Shown: positions 26,257 to 35,139, counted from the first letter of the stretch. The stretch is 64,000 nt of DNA from Petralouisia muris (GCF_004793545.1 NZ_SRYA01000005.1:62001-126000); one strand, 5' to 3'. Program-made: numbers and translations. Notes: generated from the sequence alone by a model not told the origin.

Positions 26257-26778
26257 TTAAACTTTCTCCGGTTCTGGATAAGCTTCCCCGAAGGTTTCAA
26301 CGGTGACCTGTTTCAGAACCTGCGGTTCCATCGGGCGGTCAGAGTAGTCGGTGGCCGTCTCGGCAATGCGGTTTACGGTATCCATCCCTTCGGTGATTTT
26401 GCCGAAAGCCGCATATGCGCCGTCTAAATGAGGAGAATCTTTATGCATAATGAAGAACTGGGAACCGGCAGAATCCGGAGCCATGGTTCTTGCCATGGAA
26501 AGAATGCCGGGGCTGTGTTTCAAATCATTGGAGAAGCCGTTTTGGCTGAACTCTCCCCGGATGCTGTAGCCCGGGCCTCCGGTTCCGGTTCCTTCCGGGC
26601 AGCCGCCCTGAATCATAAAGCCTTGGATGACACGGTGGAAACAAAGCCCGTTGTAATAACCGCTCTGAATCAGGCTGATAAAATTATTCACCGTATTCGG
26701 GGCGATTTCAGGATAAAGCTCCGCCTTCATAATATCACCGTTTTCCATTTCAAAAGTTACAATTGGGTTTTGAGCCAT
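26257..26778 (-). CDS. Cyclophilin-type peptidyl-prolyl cis-trans isomerase
   Basis: 173 residues, single cyclophilin domain, no signal peptide, so cytoplasmic. It catalyses cis-trans isomerisation of proline peptide bonds during folding. Active-site motifs are clear: FHRVIQGFMIQGG (catalytic Arg), SAGSQFFI and the LDGAYAAFGKITEGMD loop. The usual bacterial W near the active site is replaced (HLDGAYAAFG), as in many Firmicute members. Ribosome site AGAGG. The gene is convergent with the MinD-like gene. Confidence 0.93.
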   Translation of the reverse strand: MAQNPIVTFEMENGDIMKAELYPEIAPNTVNNFISLIQSGYYNGLCFHRVIQGFMIQGGCPEGTGTGGPGYSIRGEFSQNGFSNDLKHSPGILSMARTMAPDSAGSQFFIMHKDSPHLDGAYAAFGKITEGMDTVNRIAETATDYSDRPMEPQVLKQVTVETFGEAYPEPEKV

Positions 26779-26856
26779 AATATTTTACCTCTTTTCGATG
26801 TGATGATGAAATGCCTGACATTTTCACAATAAAAGCATTGTCAGTTTTGTCCGCCG

Positions 26857-26886
26857 CTATTGTGGATGCCAGCGCTCTCACAATAG
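26857..26886. promoter_or_regulatory. Inverted repeat between divergent cyclophilin and SSB-like genes
   Basis: CTATTGTG at 26857-26864 pairs with CACAATAG at 26879-26886 around 14 bases. It lies in the shared upstream region and may be an operator. No regulator is assigned. Confidence 0.3.
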
Positions 26887-27029
26887 ATTATACTCTGGAA
26901 CCTGTATTTCGTAAAGAGTAAATCCTGTCGACAAGAAGTGCGAATATTTTCAGAAGCCCAATGTTATCCTTTTAGAAAAATTCATACTTCATCGATTGCC
27001 ATCGATATACGAAAGGGGACATAATACTC

Positions 27030-27656
27030 ATGGCAGATAAAATTTTTGAAAACAATCAGGTTACAATCACTGGAGAGGTGGTTTCAGATTTCCAGTATAG
27101 TCACGAGGTATTCGGGGAAGGATTTTACATGGTAGAAGTATCTGTAAATCGTCTGAGCAATTTTGCAGACATTATTCCTATGATGATTTCTGAACGTCTG
27201 ATTGATACACAGTGCAGTTATATTGGACAATACATTCGGGTAGACGGCCAGTTCCGTTCTTATAACAGACATGAAGAAAAGAGAAACCGTCTGGTGCTGT
27301 CTGTATTTGTCAGGGAACTTGAATTTGTAGATGAGATTCCAGAAGGGGAAAAGAGCAACCAGATATTTCTGGACGGATATATCTGCAAGGACCCTATTTA
27401 CCGGAAAACTCCTCTTGGGCGGGAAATTGCGGATCTGCTTATTGCGGTGAACCGTTCCTATGGAAAATCAGACTACATACCATGCATCTGCTGGGGGAGA
27501 AACGCCAGATATGCTTCCGGATTTGAAGTTGGGGGCCATGTACAGGTGTTCGGAAGAATCCAAAGCAGGGAATATGTGAAAAAGCTTTCTGAAACAGAAG
27601 TGGAGCATAGAGTTGCATATGAAGTGTCTGTAAGCAAGATAGAATATTTGGAATAG
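27030..27656 (+). CDS. SSB-like protein with two tandem OB folds
   Basis: 208 residues. Residues ~8-105 (NNQVTITGEVVSDFQYSHEVFG to VRELEFVDE) form one OB fold of single-stranded DNA-binding protein type. Residues ~112-205 (NQIFLDGYICKDPIYRKTPLGREIADLLIAV to VSKIEYLE) form a second, closer to classical SSB, with the motif CICWGRNARYA. The acidic C-terminal tail that recruits partner proteins in ordinary SSB is missing. The frame starts behind GAAAGGGG. Such paired-OB proteins occur in Clostridia beside a normal SSB. Its specific role is unknown; binding of single-stranded nucleic acid is inferred from the fold. Confidence 0.75.
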   Translation: MADKIFENNQVTITGEVVSDFQYSHEVFGEGFYMVEVSVNRLSNFADIIPMMISERLIDTQCSYIGQYIRVDGQFRSYNRHEEKRNRLVLSVFVRELEFVDEIPEGEKSNQIFLDGYICKDPIYRKTPLGREIADLLIAVNRSYGKSDYIPCICWGRNARYASGFEVGGHVQVFGRIQSREYVKKLSETEVEHRVAYEVSVSKIEYLE

Positions 27657-27740
27657 AAAAGAAAACTTTGTAAATAATAAAAAATAGACAGAATACATAG
27701 TTAGAAAAATAGAATTTTAACACAATGATTTAACAAAAAT

Positions 27741-27769
27741 TTGCATTTTCCCATGGTTTGTGGTATTTT
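27741..27769 (+). promoter_or_regulatory. Promoter of the corrinoid adenosyltransferase gene
   Basis: TTGCAT at 27741-27746, 17-base spacer, TATTTT at 27764-27769 with an extended TGG before the -10. No cobalamin riboswitch fits in the short leader. Confidence 0.6.
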
Positions 27770-27801
27770 AAAAAATATTTAGTCTAAGAAAGGAAAATGG
27801 C

Positions 27802-28284
27802 ATGTGTAGAGAAAAAGTTACTGTTTATTGCGGAGACGGGAAAGGTAAGACGGCAGCAGCGCTTGGATATGCAATTCAATCCGCAGGTCAGGGGAACAGT
27901 GTGATTATTGTCCAGTTTCTGAAAGGAAAAAAGGAGGAAGAGGTAAAGCTTCTGCGGAGGTTGGAGCCGGAAATAAAGTTTTTCAGCTTTGCACGGTTAG
28001 AGAAAGATTTTACAGAACTTTCCGAAGAAGAGCAGCAGGAAGAAAGCATGAATATACGCAATGGATTCAATTTTGCAAAAAAAGTTCTGGTTACGGGAGA
28101 GTGCAGCATTCTGATTCTGGACAGCTTTCTGGAACTTTTGGACAATCAGATGCTTTCAGAGGAAGATTTGGAAATATTGATGAACGCCAGATCGGAGGAT
28201 ACGGAGATTGTATTTACCGGAAAGCATGTAAGTAAGGCATTGTGGACATATGCCGGGAAAATTTATGAAATTCATGCAGAATAA
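27802..28284 (+). CDS. Cob(I)yrinic acid a,c-diamide / cob(I)alamin adenosyltransferase (CobO/BtuR family)
   Basis: 160 residues with the family P-loop VYCGDGKGKTAAALGYA at the N-terminus and the acidic strand ILILDSFLELLD. It transfers the adenosyl group of ATP to the cobalt of a reduced corrinoid, making coenzyme B12 forms. The usual family length is about 175-200 residues, and the substrate-binding C-terminal part is short here. No other cobalamin genes lie beside it, although precorrin-2 can be made by the fusion protein at 4.4-6.8 kb. The CobO-type P-loop is clear; the precise substrate is inferred. Confidence 0.8.
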   Translation: MCREKVTVYCGDGKGKTAAALGYAIQSAGQGNSVIIVQFLKGKKEEEVKLLRRLEPEIKFFSFARLEKDFTELSEEEQQEESMNIRNGFNFAKKVLVTGECSILILDSFLELLDNQMLSEEDLEILMNARSEDTEIVFTGKHVSKALWTYAGKIYEIHAE

Positions 28285-28345
28285 TGAATATCACTGTTGA
28301 CTTTGCAGCAGGAAAATGCTATATTAGCATTAAGAAAAATATGAC

Positions 28346-28509
28346 TGGATAGAGGTTGCGCGATTCATGAGTAATTTATCGGATGTGGCAGGCACAGAGG
28401 AAGATAAGGGAAAGGGAAGAGCGCCGAAAGAATTCTTTACCTGTAAGAGATTCTTGGGCATATAATGAATAATTATATGACTGTCATCGAATGGATGGAG
28501 AGCTATCAT
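28346..28509 (+). ncRNA. Lysine riboswitch (L-box) aptamer
   Basis: The leader of dapA carries the conserved L-box blocks in order: AGAGGTTGCGCG, ATGAGTAA, GGGAAGAGCGCCGAAAG, CTTGGGC, GACTGTCATCGAATGGATGG and GAGAGCTATC. GATAG (28348-28352) pairs with CTATC (28503-28507) to close the central junction (P1). Known L-box RNAs bind lysine and turn off diaminopimelate/lysine genes, which fits the dapA that follows. The motif reading is by eye. Confidence 0.88.
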
Positions 28510-28557
28510 GGATTTGTAAGCAGAGAACAGAGTTTTTTGCAAGTATCAGAATCTTTA

Positions 28558-28583
28558 AGCCGACTTGTCCAGTCGGCTTTTTT
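28558..28583 (+). terminator. Riboswitch-controlled terminator before dapA
   Basis: AGCCGACT at 28558-28565 pairs with AGTCGGCT at 28571-28578, followed by five T residues. It lies directly between the lysine aptamer and the dapA ribosome site, so it is the expected expression platform. Confidence 0.9.
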
Positions 28584-28606
28584 ACATCATTGAAGGAGGA
28601 AGGTAT

Positions 28607-29500
28607 ATGGCGATTTTTAAAGGAGCCGGCGTTGCCCTTGTAACGCCAATGAAGGATAATCTGGAAGTGAATTATGATAAGCTGGCAGAGCTTTTAGAGG
28701 ATCAGATTAAGAATGGAACAGACAGTATTATTATTACCGGAACTACCGGAGAGGCGTCTACCCTTTCCGTGGAAGAGCATCTGGAAGTGATTCGGCAGAC
28801 AGTATCCATTGTGAATAAAAGGATTCCGGTGATTGCAGGAACCGGTTCTAACTGTACGAAGACAGCGGTAGAGTTGTCCCGTCAGGCTCAGCTTGCAGGA
28901 GCAGATGGACTGTTGGTGGTGACTCCTTATTACAATAAGGCGACCCAGAAAGGTTTGATGAATCATTATATTCAGGTGGCAGAACAGGTGGATCTGCCGA
29001 TTATTATGTACAATATCCCGGGTCGGACCGGATGTAAGATTGAGGCGGAAACGGCAGCAAAGCTGAACCGGGAAGTGGAGAACATTGTTGGAATGAAGGA
29101 TGCGGTAGGAGACATTTCTTATACCCTGAAATTAATGGAACAGACTCATGGGGAGTTTGACATGTATTCCGGGGAGGACGGTCAGGTAATTCCGTTTCTT
29201 GCCTGCGGCGGGATTGGAGTGATTTCTGTATTGTCTAATGTGGCGCCGAAATTTACCCATGAGATGGTGATGAATTATCTGAATGGGAATCAGAAAGAGG
29301 CTCTTGCGATGCAGTTAAAAGCCCTTCCGCTGGTGGATGCGCTGTTTTGTGAGGTGAATCCGATTCCGGTGAAGGCGGCAATGAATCTGATGGGCTGGAA
29401 TGTGGGTCCGCTGCGTGCGCCGCTAAGTGAGATGGAGCCTGAGAATGTGAAAAAATTATCAAAAGCGATGCAGGAATTTGGTATTTCCTTGCCAGGATAA
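28607..29500 (+). CDS. dapA: 4-hydroxy-tetrahydrodipicolinate synthase
   Basis: 297 residues, TIM-barrel aldolase that condenses pyruvate with aspartate semialdehyde, the first committed step to diaminopimelate, lysine and (in spore formers) dipicolinate. Motifs: GTTGEASTLS, Schiff-base lysine K164 in GMKDAVGD, and Tyr in VVTPYYNK. The start at 28607 follows GAAGGAGGAAGG. It is governed by the lysine riboswitch and followed 260 bases later by dapB. Confidence 0.96.
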   Translation: MAIFKGAGVALVTPMKDNLEVNYDKLAELLEDQIKNGTDSIIITGTTGEASTLSVEEHLEVIRQTVSIVNKRIPVIAGTGSNCTKTAVELSRQAQLAGADGLLVVTPYYNKATQKGLMNHYIQVAEQVDLPIIMYNIPGRTGCKIEAETAAKLNREVENIVGMKDAVGDISYTLKLMEQTHGEFDMYSGEDGQVIPFLACGGIGVISVLSNVAPKFTHEMVMNYLNGNQKEALAMQLKALPLVDALFCEVNPIPVKAAMNLMGWNVGPLRAPLSEMEPENVKKLSKAMQEFGISLPG

Positions 29501-29701
29501 AGATTAAGGGGTTGCCCTATTAAGAATAAGAATGGTAAGATATAGGCAGGATGGTTTTGCGATGCCGTATCTGAGATTCTCACGCTTAAGGGGCAGCCCC
29601 GCTTGCATGTGATGGCAGCGTGCAGAATGGCAGGAAGTCTGTGTTAATCTGCAGAGAAAGATAAAATTGGACATGGCAGGGAAACAGGCAGAATATAATG
29701 G

Positions 29702-29734
29702 AAGTTACAGAGCATGATAAAGTTACAGAGCATA
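29702..29734 (+). repeat. Short direct repeat upstream of dapB
   Basis: AAGTTACAGAGCAT occurs twice with a 17-base period (about 29702 and 29719) just before the dapB ribosome site. The remaining dapA-dapB gap holds nothing recognisable apart from GC-rich segments. Confidence 0.5.
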
Positions 29735-29760
29735 AGAAAGCTACTTAGGAGGAAACAGAA

Positions 29761-30525
29761 ATGGTGAGAATGATTATGCATGGATGCAACGGTAAGATGG
29801 GGCAGGTGATTACTGAAATCTGCAGGAAGGATTCTGAAATTGAGATTGTCGCAGGCGTTGATCCCTATACCGGAGTTGAAAATGCGTATCCAGTATTTTC
29901 AAGTATTGAGGAATGTGAAGTGGAAGCAGATGTAGTGGTGGATTTTGCTGCCGCCGGGGCAGTGGACAGCCTGCTGGATTACTGTGTAAAGCGCCGGCTG
30001 CCGGTAGTTTTGTGCACCACAGGATTAAATGAGGCCCAGCTTGCTCAAGTGGAAGAAACAGGCAGGCAGGTGGCGGTGCTGAAGTCTGCAAATATGTCCC
30101 TGGGGGTGAATACCCTGATGGATTTGCTAAAAAGCGCGGCAAAGGTGCTGGCAACGGCAGGATTTGATATTGAGATAGTGGAAAAGCACCATAATCAGAA
30201 GGTGGATGCTCCCAGCGGCACCGCCCTGGCCCTGGCGGATTCCATCAACGAGGCGTTAGATCAGGCGTATGAATATAAATATGACAGAACCCAGGAAAGG
30301 AAAAAGCGGGACAAGAAAGAAATTGGAATTCAGGCAGTTCGGGGCGGCAGTATTGTCGGAGAACATGAAGTTATTTTTGCCGGGATGGATGAAGTGATAG
30401 AGATGAAACATACCGCTTATTCCAAATCGATTTTCGGAAAAGGCGCTGTGGAAGCGGCCAAATTTCTGGCAGGGAAACCGGCGGGAAGGTACGATATGAA
30501 AGATGTGATAGCAGCAGGAAAATAA
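29761..30525 (+). CDS. dapB: 4-hydroxy-tetrahydrodipicolinate reductase
   Basis: 254 residues; NAD(P)H-dependent second step of the diaminopimelate branch. The N-terminal nucleotide-binding loop is HGCNGKMGQVI. The catalytic segment is EKHHNQKVDAPSGTA with the conserved His/Lys pair, and GEHEVIFAGMDE marks the tetramer domain. Ribosome site TTAGGAGG. It probably shares the lysine-controlled transcript with dapA. Confidence 0.95.
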   Translation: MVRMIMHGCNGKMGQVITEICRKDSEIEIVAGVDPYTGVENAYPVFSSIEECEVEADVVVDFAAAGAVDSLLDYCVKRRLPVVLCTTGLNEAQLAQVEETGRQVAVLKSANMSLGVNTLMDLLKSAAKVLATAGFDIEIVEKHHNQKVDAPSGTALALADSINEALDQAYEYKYDRTQERKKRDKKEIGIQAVRGGSIVGEHEVIFAGMDEVIEMKHTAYSKSIFGKGAVEAAKFLAGKPAGRYDMKDVIAAGK

Positions 30526-30599
30526 GTGTGGTTTTTAAATGGTTTTTAATTTATAGGAACAAACAGTAAAATATTGGAGAAGTCAGGGAGATTAGTAAA

Positions 30600-32555
30600 A
30601 TGGGAACGGCAGATATCAGATATTTAAAAGGATTGGCAAAGCAATATCCTACCATTCCGGCAGCAGCCACGGAAATCATTAATTTACAGGCAATTTTAAG
30701 CCTGCCCAAAGGGACGGAGCATTTTATTACGGATATCCATGGAGAATACGATCAGTTTCAGCATATTATGAAAAACGGCTCCGGGGCAATTAAACGCAAA
30801 ATCGAAGAAGAATTTTGCAACAGCCTGTCCGTAGCGGAAAAAAAGAACATTGCCATTTTAATTTATTATCCGGAATTAAAATTAAAGCAGATAGTCAAGC
30901 AGGAGGAAAATATGGAGGATTGGTACAAGGTAACCCTGTACCGCCTGATCCGCATTTGTAAAAGCGCATCCTCCAAATATACCCGTTCCAAAGTCCGCAA
31001 GGCGCTGCCTAAGGATTTTGCCTATGTGATTGAGGAGCTTCTGACGGGCCGGCCGGATGTGGCAGACCAGGAAGCGTACTATAATGAGATCATTAATTCC
31101 GTCATCCGCACTGGAAGAGCTTCAGAGTTGGTGGTTGCATTCTGTAATCTAATCCGGCGGCTGATTGTAGACCATCTGCATGTAGTGGGGGACATTTACG
31201 ATCGGGGGCCCTATCCGAACCTGATTATGGATACGCTGATGGAACACCATTCTGTGGATATTCAGTGGGGCAACCATGACGTACTGTGGATGGGGGCGGC
31301 GGCCGGCAATCCCGCCTGTATTGCCAATGTGATCCGAATTTCTGCCAAGTACGGGAATCTGAATACTTTAGAAGATGGATATGGAATCAACCTGATTCCG
31401 CTGGTAAGGTTTGCATTGGACAAGTATGAGAAGGATCCCTGTGATGTATTCCATCTGGATTACCGGGAGGATGAATATGATATCAAGGATGTCCAATTGG
31501 ATGAAAAAATGCACAAAGCCATTACCATTATCCAGTTTAAGCTGGAAGGGCAGCTGATGAAACGGCGGCCAGAATTTCAGATGGAGCACCGTCTTCTTTT
31601 GGACAAAATGGATTTGGAGAAGGGAACGGTAGTTGTTGAGGGAAAAACCTATCCATTGAAAGACGCCTGCTTCCCCACCATAGATATGAAAAATCCCTAT
31701 GAACTGTCTCCAGAAGAGGCGGATGTGGTGGAGCGTCTTGTCACAGCCTTTATTAACTGTGAAAAACTGCAGAAGCACATCCGGTTCCTGTTTACTAAAG
31801 GAAGCCTGTATAAGGTGTATAACGGCAATCTTCTGTATCATGGCTGTGTTCCCTTTAATGAAGATGGCAGCTTTAAAAAGGTGCGGATTTTTGACAAAGA
31901 ATACAGCGGCAAGGAACTGTATGATGTGTTGGAGCATTACGCCAGAAAAGGCTATTACTCCATTGACTCTGCGGAGAAGCAAAAAGGTCTTGACATTTTG
32001 TGGTTTATCTGGCAGAATGCCAATTCCCCGGTATTTGGAAAGTCCAAAATGACTACCTTTGAACGGTATTTTATTGCAGATAAGGCCACCCATAAGGAGC
32101 CGAAAAATCCCTATTACCGTCTGCTGGAACAGGAGGAGATTGTAAACAAAATCTTAAAAGAGTTTGGCCTGGAAGATCCGGATTCCCATATTATTAACGG
32201 CCATGTGCCAGTAGAAACCAAACGGGGAGAATCTCCGGTGAAATGCAATGGAAAGCTTTTGATTATTGACGGAGGATTTTCCAAAGCGTATCAGCCCAAA
32301 ACGGGAATTGCAGGGTATACTTTGATTTATAATTCCTATGGTTTGCTGCTGGCTGCCCACGAGCCTTTTGAATCGGTGGAAAAGGCGGTGCAGGACGGCA
32401 ATGACATCCATTCCCATATGATGCTGGTGCAGCATGTGAATCTGAGGAAAACGGTTGCGGATACGGATGTCGGGAAGGAAATCAGGGAAAATATTGTGGA
32501 CCTGGAGAAGCTGCTTTGCGCTTATCGGGAAGGCACGATTGTGGAGCGGCAGTAA
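30600..32555 (+). CDS. fbp: Fructose-1,6-bisphosphatase class III
   Basis: 651 residues, the large Firmicute-type FBPase that acts in gluconeogenesis. It belongs to the metallophosphatase-like fold: FITDIHGEYDQF, VVGDIYDRGPYP and IQWGNHDVLWMGAA are the three metal-binding blocks, and INGHVPVETKRGESP the C-terminal one. Length and motifs match the Bacillus/Clostridium class III enzyme. The ribosome site is CAGGGAG. It stands alone between dapB and the nfnAB operon. Confidence 0.95.
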   Translation: MGTADIRYLKGLAKQYPTIPAAATEIINLQAILSLPKGTEHFITDIHGEYDQFQHIMKNGSGAIKRKIEEEFCNSLSVAEKKNIAILIYYPELKLKQIVKQEENMEDWYKVTLYRLIRICKSASSKYTRSKVRKALPKDFAYVIEELLTGRPDVADQEAYYNEIINSVIRTGRASELVVAFCNLIRRLIVDHLHVVGDIYDRGPYPNLIMDTLMEHHSVDIQWGNHDVLWMGAAAGNPACIANVIRISAKYGNLNTLEDGYGINLIPLVRFALDKYEKDPCDVFHLDYREDEYDIKDVQLDEKMHKAITIIQFKLEGQLMKRRPEFQMEHRLLLDKMDLEKGTVVVEGKTYPLKDACFPTIDMKNPYELSPEEADVVERLVTAFINCEKLQKHIRFLFTKGSLYKVYNGNLLYHGCVPFNEDGSFKKVRIFDKEYSGKELYDVLEHYARKGYYSIDSAEKQKGLDILWFIWQNANSPVFGKSKMTTFERYFIADKATHKEPKNPYYRLLEQEEIVNKILKEFGLEDPDSHIINGHVPVETKRGESPVKCNGKLLIIDGGFSKAYQPKTGIAGYTLIYNSYGLLLAAHEPFESVEKAVQDGNDIHSHMMLVQHVNLRKTVADTDVGKEIRENIVDLEKLLCAYREGTIVERQ

Positions 32556-32678
32556 AACATGAAGCTCAAATGGAGAGGGCTGCTGAGAAAGAAATCAGAT
32601 TTCTGTGTTAACGGAATAAAAACCGGGCATCCAGCCATGGAGGAGTTTTAGAAAGGCGCGAAGAAGGCTACAAAGTAA

Positions 32679-32707
32679 TTGAAATTTTATAGAAAGTATA
32701 TTAGAAT
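32679..32707 (+). promoter_or_regulatory. nfnAB promoter
   Basis: TTGAAA at 32679-32684, 17-base spacer, TAGAAT at 32702-32707. Confidence 0.6.
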
Positions 32708-32786
32708 AAGAAATGGCGGCAGGCAGTATTGGAGGAGCTGCCGTCTCCAAAAGCACGTAGAAGATTAAGTAGGCGGAGGTTTAAGT

Positions 32787-33674
32787 ATGTACCCAATTGT
32801 AAAGAAGAGAAAGCTCGCAGATAAGATTTTTCTTATGGATGTCAAAGCGCCCCGTGTGGCTAAGTCCTGTCTGCCCGGGCAGTTTGTAATTGTGAAAATG
32901 GATGAAGAGGGCGAGCGGATTCCGCTTACCATCTGTGATTATGACAAAGAAGAGGGAACGGTTACCATTGTGTTTCAGATTGTAGGCGCATCTACCCAGC
33001 GTATGGAATCCTTAGAAGAAGGCGGCTCTTTCCAGGATTTTGTAGGGCCTTTGGGATGTGCGTCGGAACTGACGGAAACTCCTTTGGAAGAGCTGAAACA
33101 GAAAAAGATCGTATTCATTGCCGGAGGCGTTGGAACAGCCCCAGTGTATCCCCAGGTAAAATGGCTCCATGAACAGGGGGTAAGCTGTGATGTGATTATG
33201 GGTTCCAAGACAAAGGAGCTTCTGATTCTGGAAGAAGAAATGAAGCAGGTTGCCGGGAACCTCTATGTGACAACCGATGACGGAAGCTATGGATTCCATG
33301 GAATGGGAACCAATCAGCTGGAAGAATTGGTGAAGAATGGAAATACATATGATTTGTGTATTGCAATCGGTCCGATGATTATGATGAAATTTGTCTGCCT
33401 TCTCACAAAGAAGCTGGAAATTCCAACCATCGTTTCTTTGAATCCTATTATGGTAGATGGAACCGGAATGTGCGGCGCATGCCGGGTAACTGTTGGGGAT
33501 CAGGTGAAGTTTGCCTGTGTGGACGGTCCGGAATTTGACGGCCATCTGGTAGATTTTGACCAGGCGATGAAACGCCAGCAGATGTATAAGACAGAAGAAG
33601 GAAGAAGCATGCTGAAGCTGACAGAGGGAGATACCCATCACGGCGGATGCGGACAGTGCGGAGGTGACAAATAA
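32787..33674 (+). CDS. nfnA: NfnA: FAD/[2Fe-2S] subunit of NADH-dependent ferredoxin:NADP+ oxidoreductase
   Basis: 295 residues, similar to the dihydroorotate dehydrogenase electron-transfer subunit. Residues 1-~100 form the FAD domain (RIPLTICDYD). Residues ~105-225 bind NAD (FIAGGVGTAPVYPQVKWLHEQG). The C-terminal cysteines in GMCGACRVTVGDQVKFACVDGPEFDGH bind a [2Fe-2S] cluster. With the next gene it forms an electron-bifurcating transhydrogenase that couples NADH and reduced ferredoxin to NADP+. The stop overlaps the next start by one base (TAATG), so the two are translationally coupled. Confidence 0.92.
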   Translation: MYPIVKKRKLADKIFLMDVKAPRVAKSCLPGQFVIVKMDEEGERIPLTICDYDKEEGTVTIVFQIVGASTQRMESLEEGGSFQDFVGPLGCASELTETPLEELKQKKIVFIAGGVGTAPVYPQVKWLHEQGVSCDVIMGSKTKELLILEEEMKQVAGNLYVTTDDGSYGFHGMGTNQLEELVKNGNTYDLCIAIGPMIMMKFVCLLTKKLEIPTIVSLNPIMVDGTGMCGACRVTVGDQVKFACVDGPEFDGHLVDFDQAMKRQQMYKTEEGRSMLKLTEGDTHHGGCGQCGGDK

Positions 33675-35059
33675 TGGATGTAATGAAGAAAGTTCCGGTA
33701 CGGGAGCAGGACCCACAGGCGCGCGCTAAGAATTTTGAGGAAGTGTGTCTGGGTTATAATAAAGAAGAGGCAATGGAAGAGGCAGAGAGATGCTTAAACT
33801 GCAAGAACGCCCAGTGTGTTAAGGGATGTCCGGTAGCCATTGACATTCCCGGATTTGTCTGTCAGATTAAGGAAGGAAAGTTTGAAGAAGCTTATCAGAC
33901 CATCAGCAAATCCAGCGCCCTTCCGGCAGTCTGCGGACGTGTATGTCCTCAGGAAAGCCAGTGTGAGGGAAAATGTGTCCGGGGCGTGAAAGGCGAGCCG
34001 GTTTCCATTGGAAAGCTGGAGCGTTTTACTGCAGACTGGGCAAGGGAGAACAAGATCAAACCAGAGCCTGCAGCAGAGAAGAAAGAGCATAAAGTAGCAG
34101 TGATTGGTTCCGGTCCTGCAGGATTGACCTGTGCCGGAGATTTGGCAAAGATGGGCTATGACGTGACAATATTTGAAGCTCTCCACGAGCCAGGCGGAGT
34201 TTTGATTTATGGAATTCCGGAATTCCGTCTGCCTAAGAGCGATGTGGTGGCAAAGGAAATCGAAAATGTAAAATCTCTGGGCGTAAAGATTGAGACAAAC
34301 GTGGTAATTGGCAAAGCAGGAACCATTGATGAGCTGATGGAAGAGGAAGGATTTGAAGCCGTATTTATCGGTTCCGGCGCAGGACTTCCAAAATTTATGG
34401 GAATTCCCGGCGAACAGGCCAACGGCGTATTTTCAGCCAATGAATTCCTTACCAGAAATAACCTGATGAAAGCCTTTAAGGATGAGTATGACACGCCTAT
34501 TATGAAAGGAAAGAAGGTTGCGGTAGTGGGCGGCGGAAATGTAGCCATGGACGCAGCCAGAACAGCGCTCCGTTTGGGCGCAGAGGTTCATGTGGTATAC
34601 AGAAGAAGCGAAGAAGAGCTTCCGGCCCGTGTGGAAGAAGTGCATCACGCTAAGGAGGAAGGGATTATCTTTGATCTTTTAACCAATCCGAAAGAGATTC
34701 TGGTGGATGACAACGGATGGGTAAAAGGCATGACTTGTATCCGTATGGAACTGGGAGAACCGGATGAGTCCGGCAGAAGAAGACCGGTGGAGGTTCCAGG
34801 ATCGGAATTTGATTTGGAACTGGATACGGTGATTATGTCTCTGGGAACCTCTCCTAATCCGCTGATTTCTTCCACCACCAAGGGACTGGATGTAAACCGC
34901 TGGAAATGCATTGTGGCAGAGGAGGAAAATGGAGCCACCAGCAAGCCAGGCGTTTTTGCCGGCGGCGACGCTGTAACAGGAGCCGCTACCGTAATTCTTG
35001 CCATGGGAGCAGGAAAAGCTGCTGCAAAAGGTATTGACGAATACCTTTCCGGCAAATAA
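33674..35059 (+). CDS. nfnB: NfnB: large subunit of NADH-dependent ferredoxin:NADP+ oxidoreductase (GltD-like)
   Basis: 461 residues related to the glutamate synthase small subunit. Cysteine-rich N-terminus CLNCKNAQCVKGCPVAIDIPGF and CGRVCPQESQCEGKC bind two [4Fe-4S] clusters. VAVIGSGPAGLTCAGDLAKMGYDVTIFEA binds FAD, and VAVVGGGNVAMDAARTALRLGAEVHVVYRR binds NADP(H). A gltA large subunit is absent and NfnA precedes it, so NfnB is favoured over a glutamate synthase subunit. Its last nine codons plus stop are repeated imperfectly just downstream (35060-35089). Confidence 0.92.
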   Translation: MDVMKKVPVREQDPQARAKNFEEVCLGYNKEEAMEEAERCLNCKNAQCVKGCPVAIDIPGFVCQIKEGKFEEAYQTISKSSALPAVCGRVCPQESQCEGKCVRGVKGEPVSIGKLERFTADWARENKIKPEPAAEKKEHKVAVIGSGPAGLTCAGDLAKMGYDVTIFEALHEPGGVLIYGIPEFRLPKSDVVAKEIENVKSLGVKIETNVVIGKAGTIDELMEEEGFEAVFIGSGAGLPKFMGIPGEQANGVFSANEFLTRNNLMKAFKDEYDTPIMKGKKVAVVGGGNVAMDAARTALRLGAEVHVVYRRSEEELPARVEEVHHAKEEGIIFDLLTNPKEILVDDNGWVKGMTCIRMELGEPDESGRRRPVEVPGSEFDLELDTVIMSLGTSPNPLISSTTKGLDVNRWKCIVAEEENGATSKPGVFAGGDAVTGAATVILAMGAGKAAAKGIDEYLSGK

Positions 35060-35089
35060 GGTATTGACGAAAGGCCTTTGGGTAAGTAA
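35030..35089 (+). repeat. 30-bp tandem duplication of the nfnB 3' end
   Basis: 35030-35059 encodes GIDEYLSGK-stop. 35060-35089, in the same phase, encodes GIDERPLGK-stop after the true stop codon. The first 14 bases are identical and the rest similar. It looks like an old slipped duplication of the gene end that has since diverged. Confidence 0.8.
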
Positions 35090-35110
35090 AATATAATAGT
35101 TGGAAATGGA

Positions 35111-35139
35111 GACTGCCAGTTTCTGGCAGTCTTTGTTTT
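35111..35139 (+). terminator. Terminator after nfnAB
   Basis: GACTGCCAG at 35111-35119 pairs with CTGGCAGTC at 35123-35131 with a three-base loop; TTTGTTTT follows. Confidence 0.85.

Noticed and set aside
26428-26832. Plus-strand frame opposite the cyclophilin gene
   Set aside because: The minus-strand cyclophilin carries all active-site motifs; this frame has none.
27656-27801. Cobalamin riboswitch before the adenosyltransferase
   Set aside because: The leader is only about 145 bases, AT-rich, and lacks the B12-box consensus.
33674-35059. Glutamate synthase small subunit (gltD)
   Set aside because: No gltA/gltB large subunit is adjacent and nfnA overlaps its start, so NfnB is the better call.
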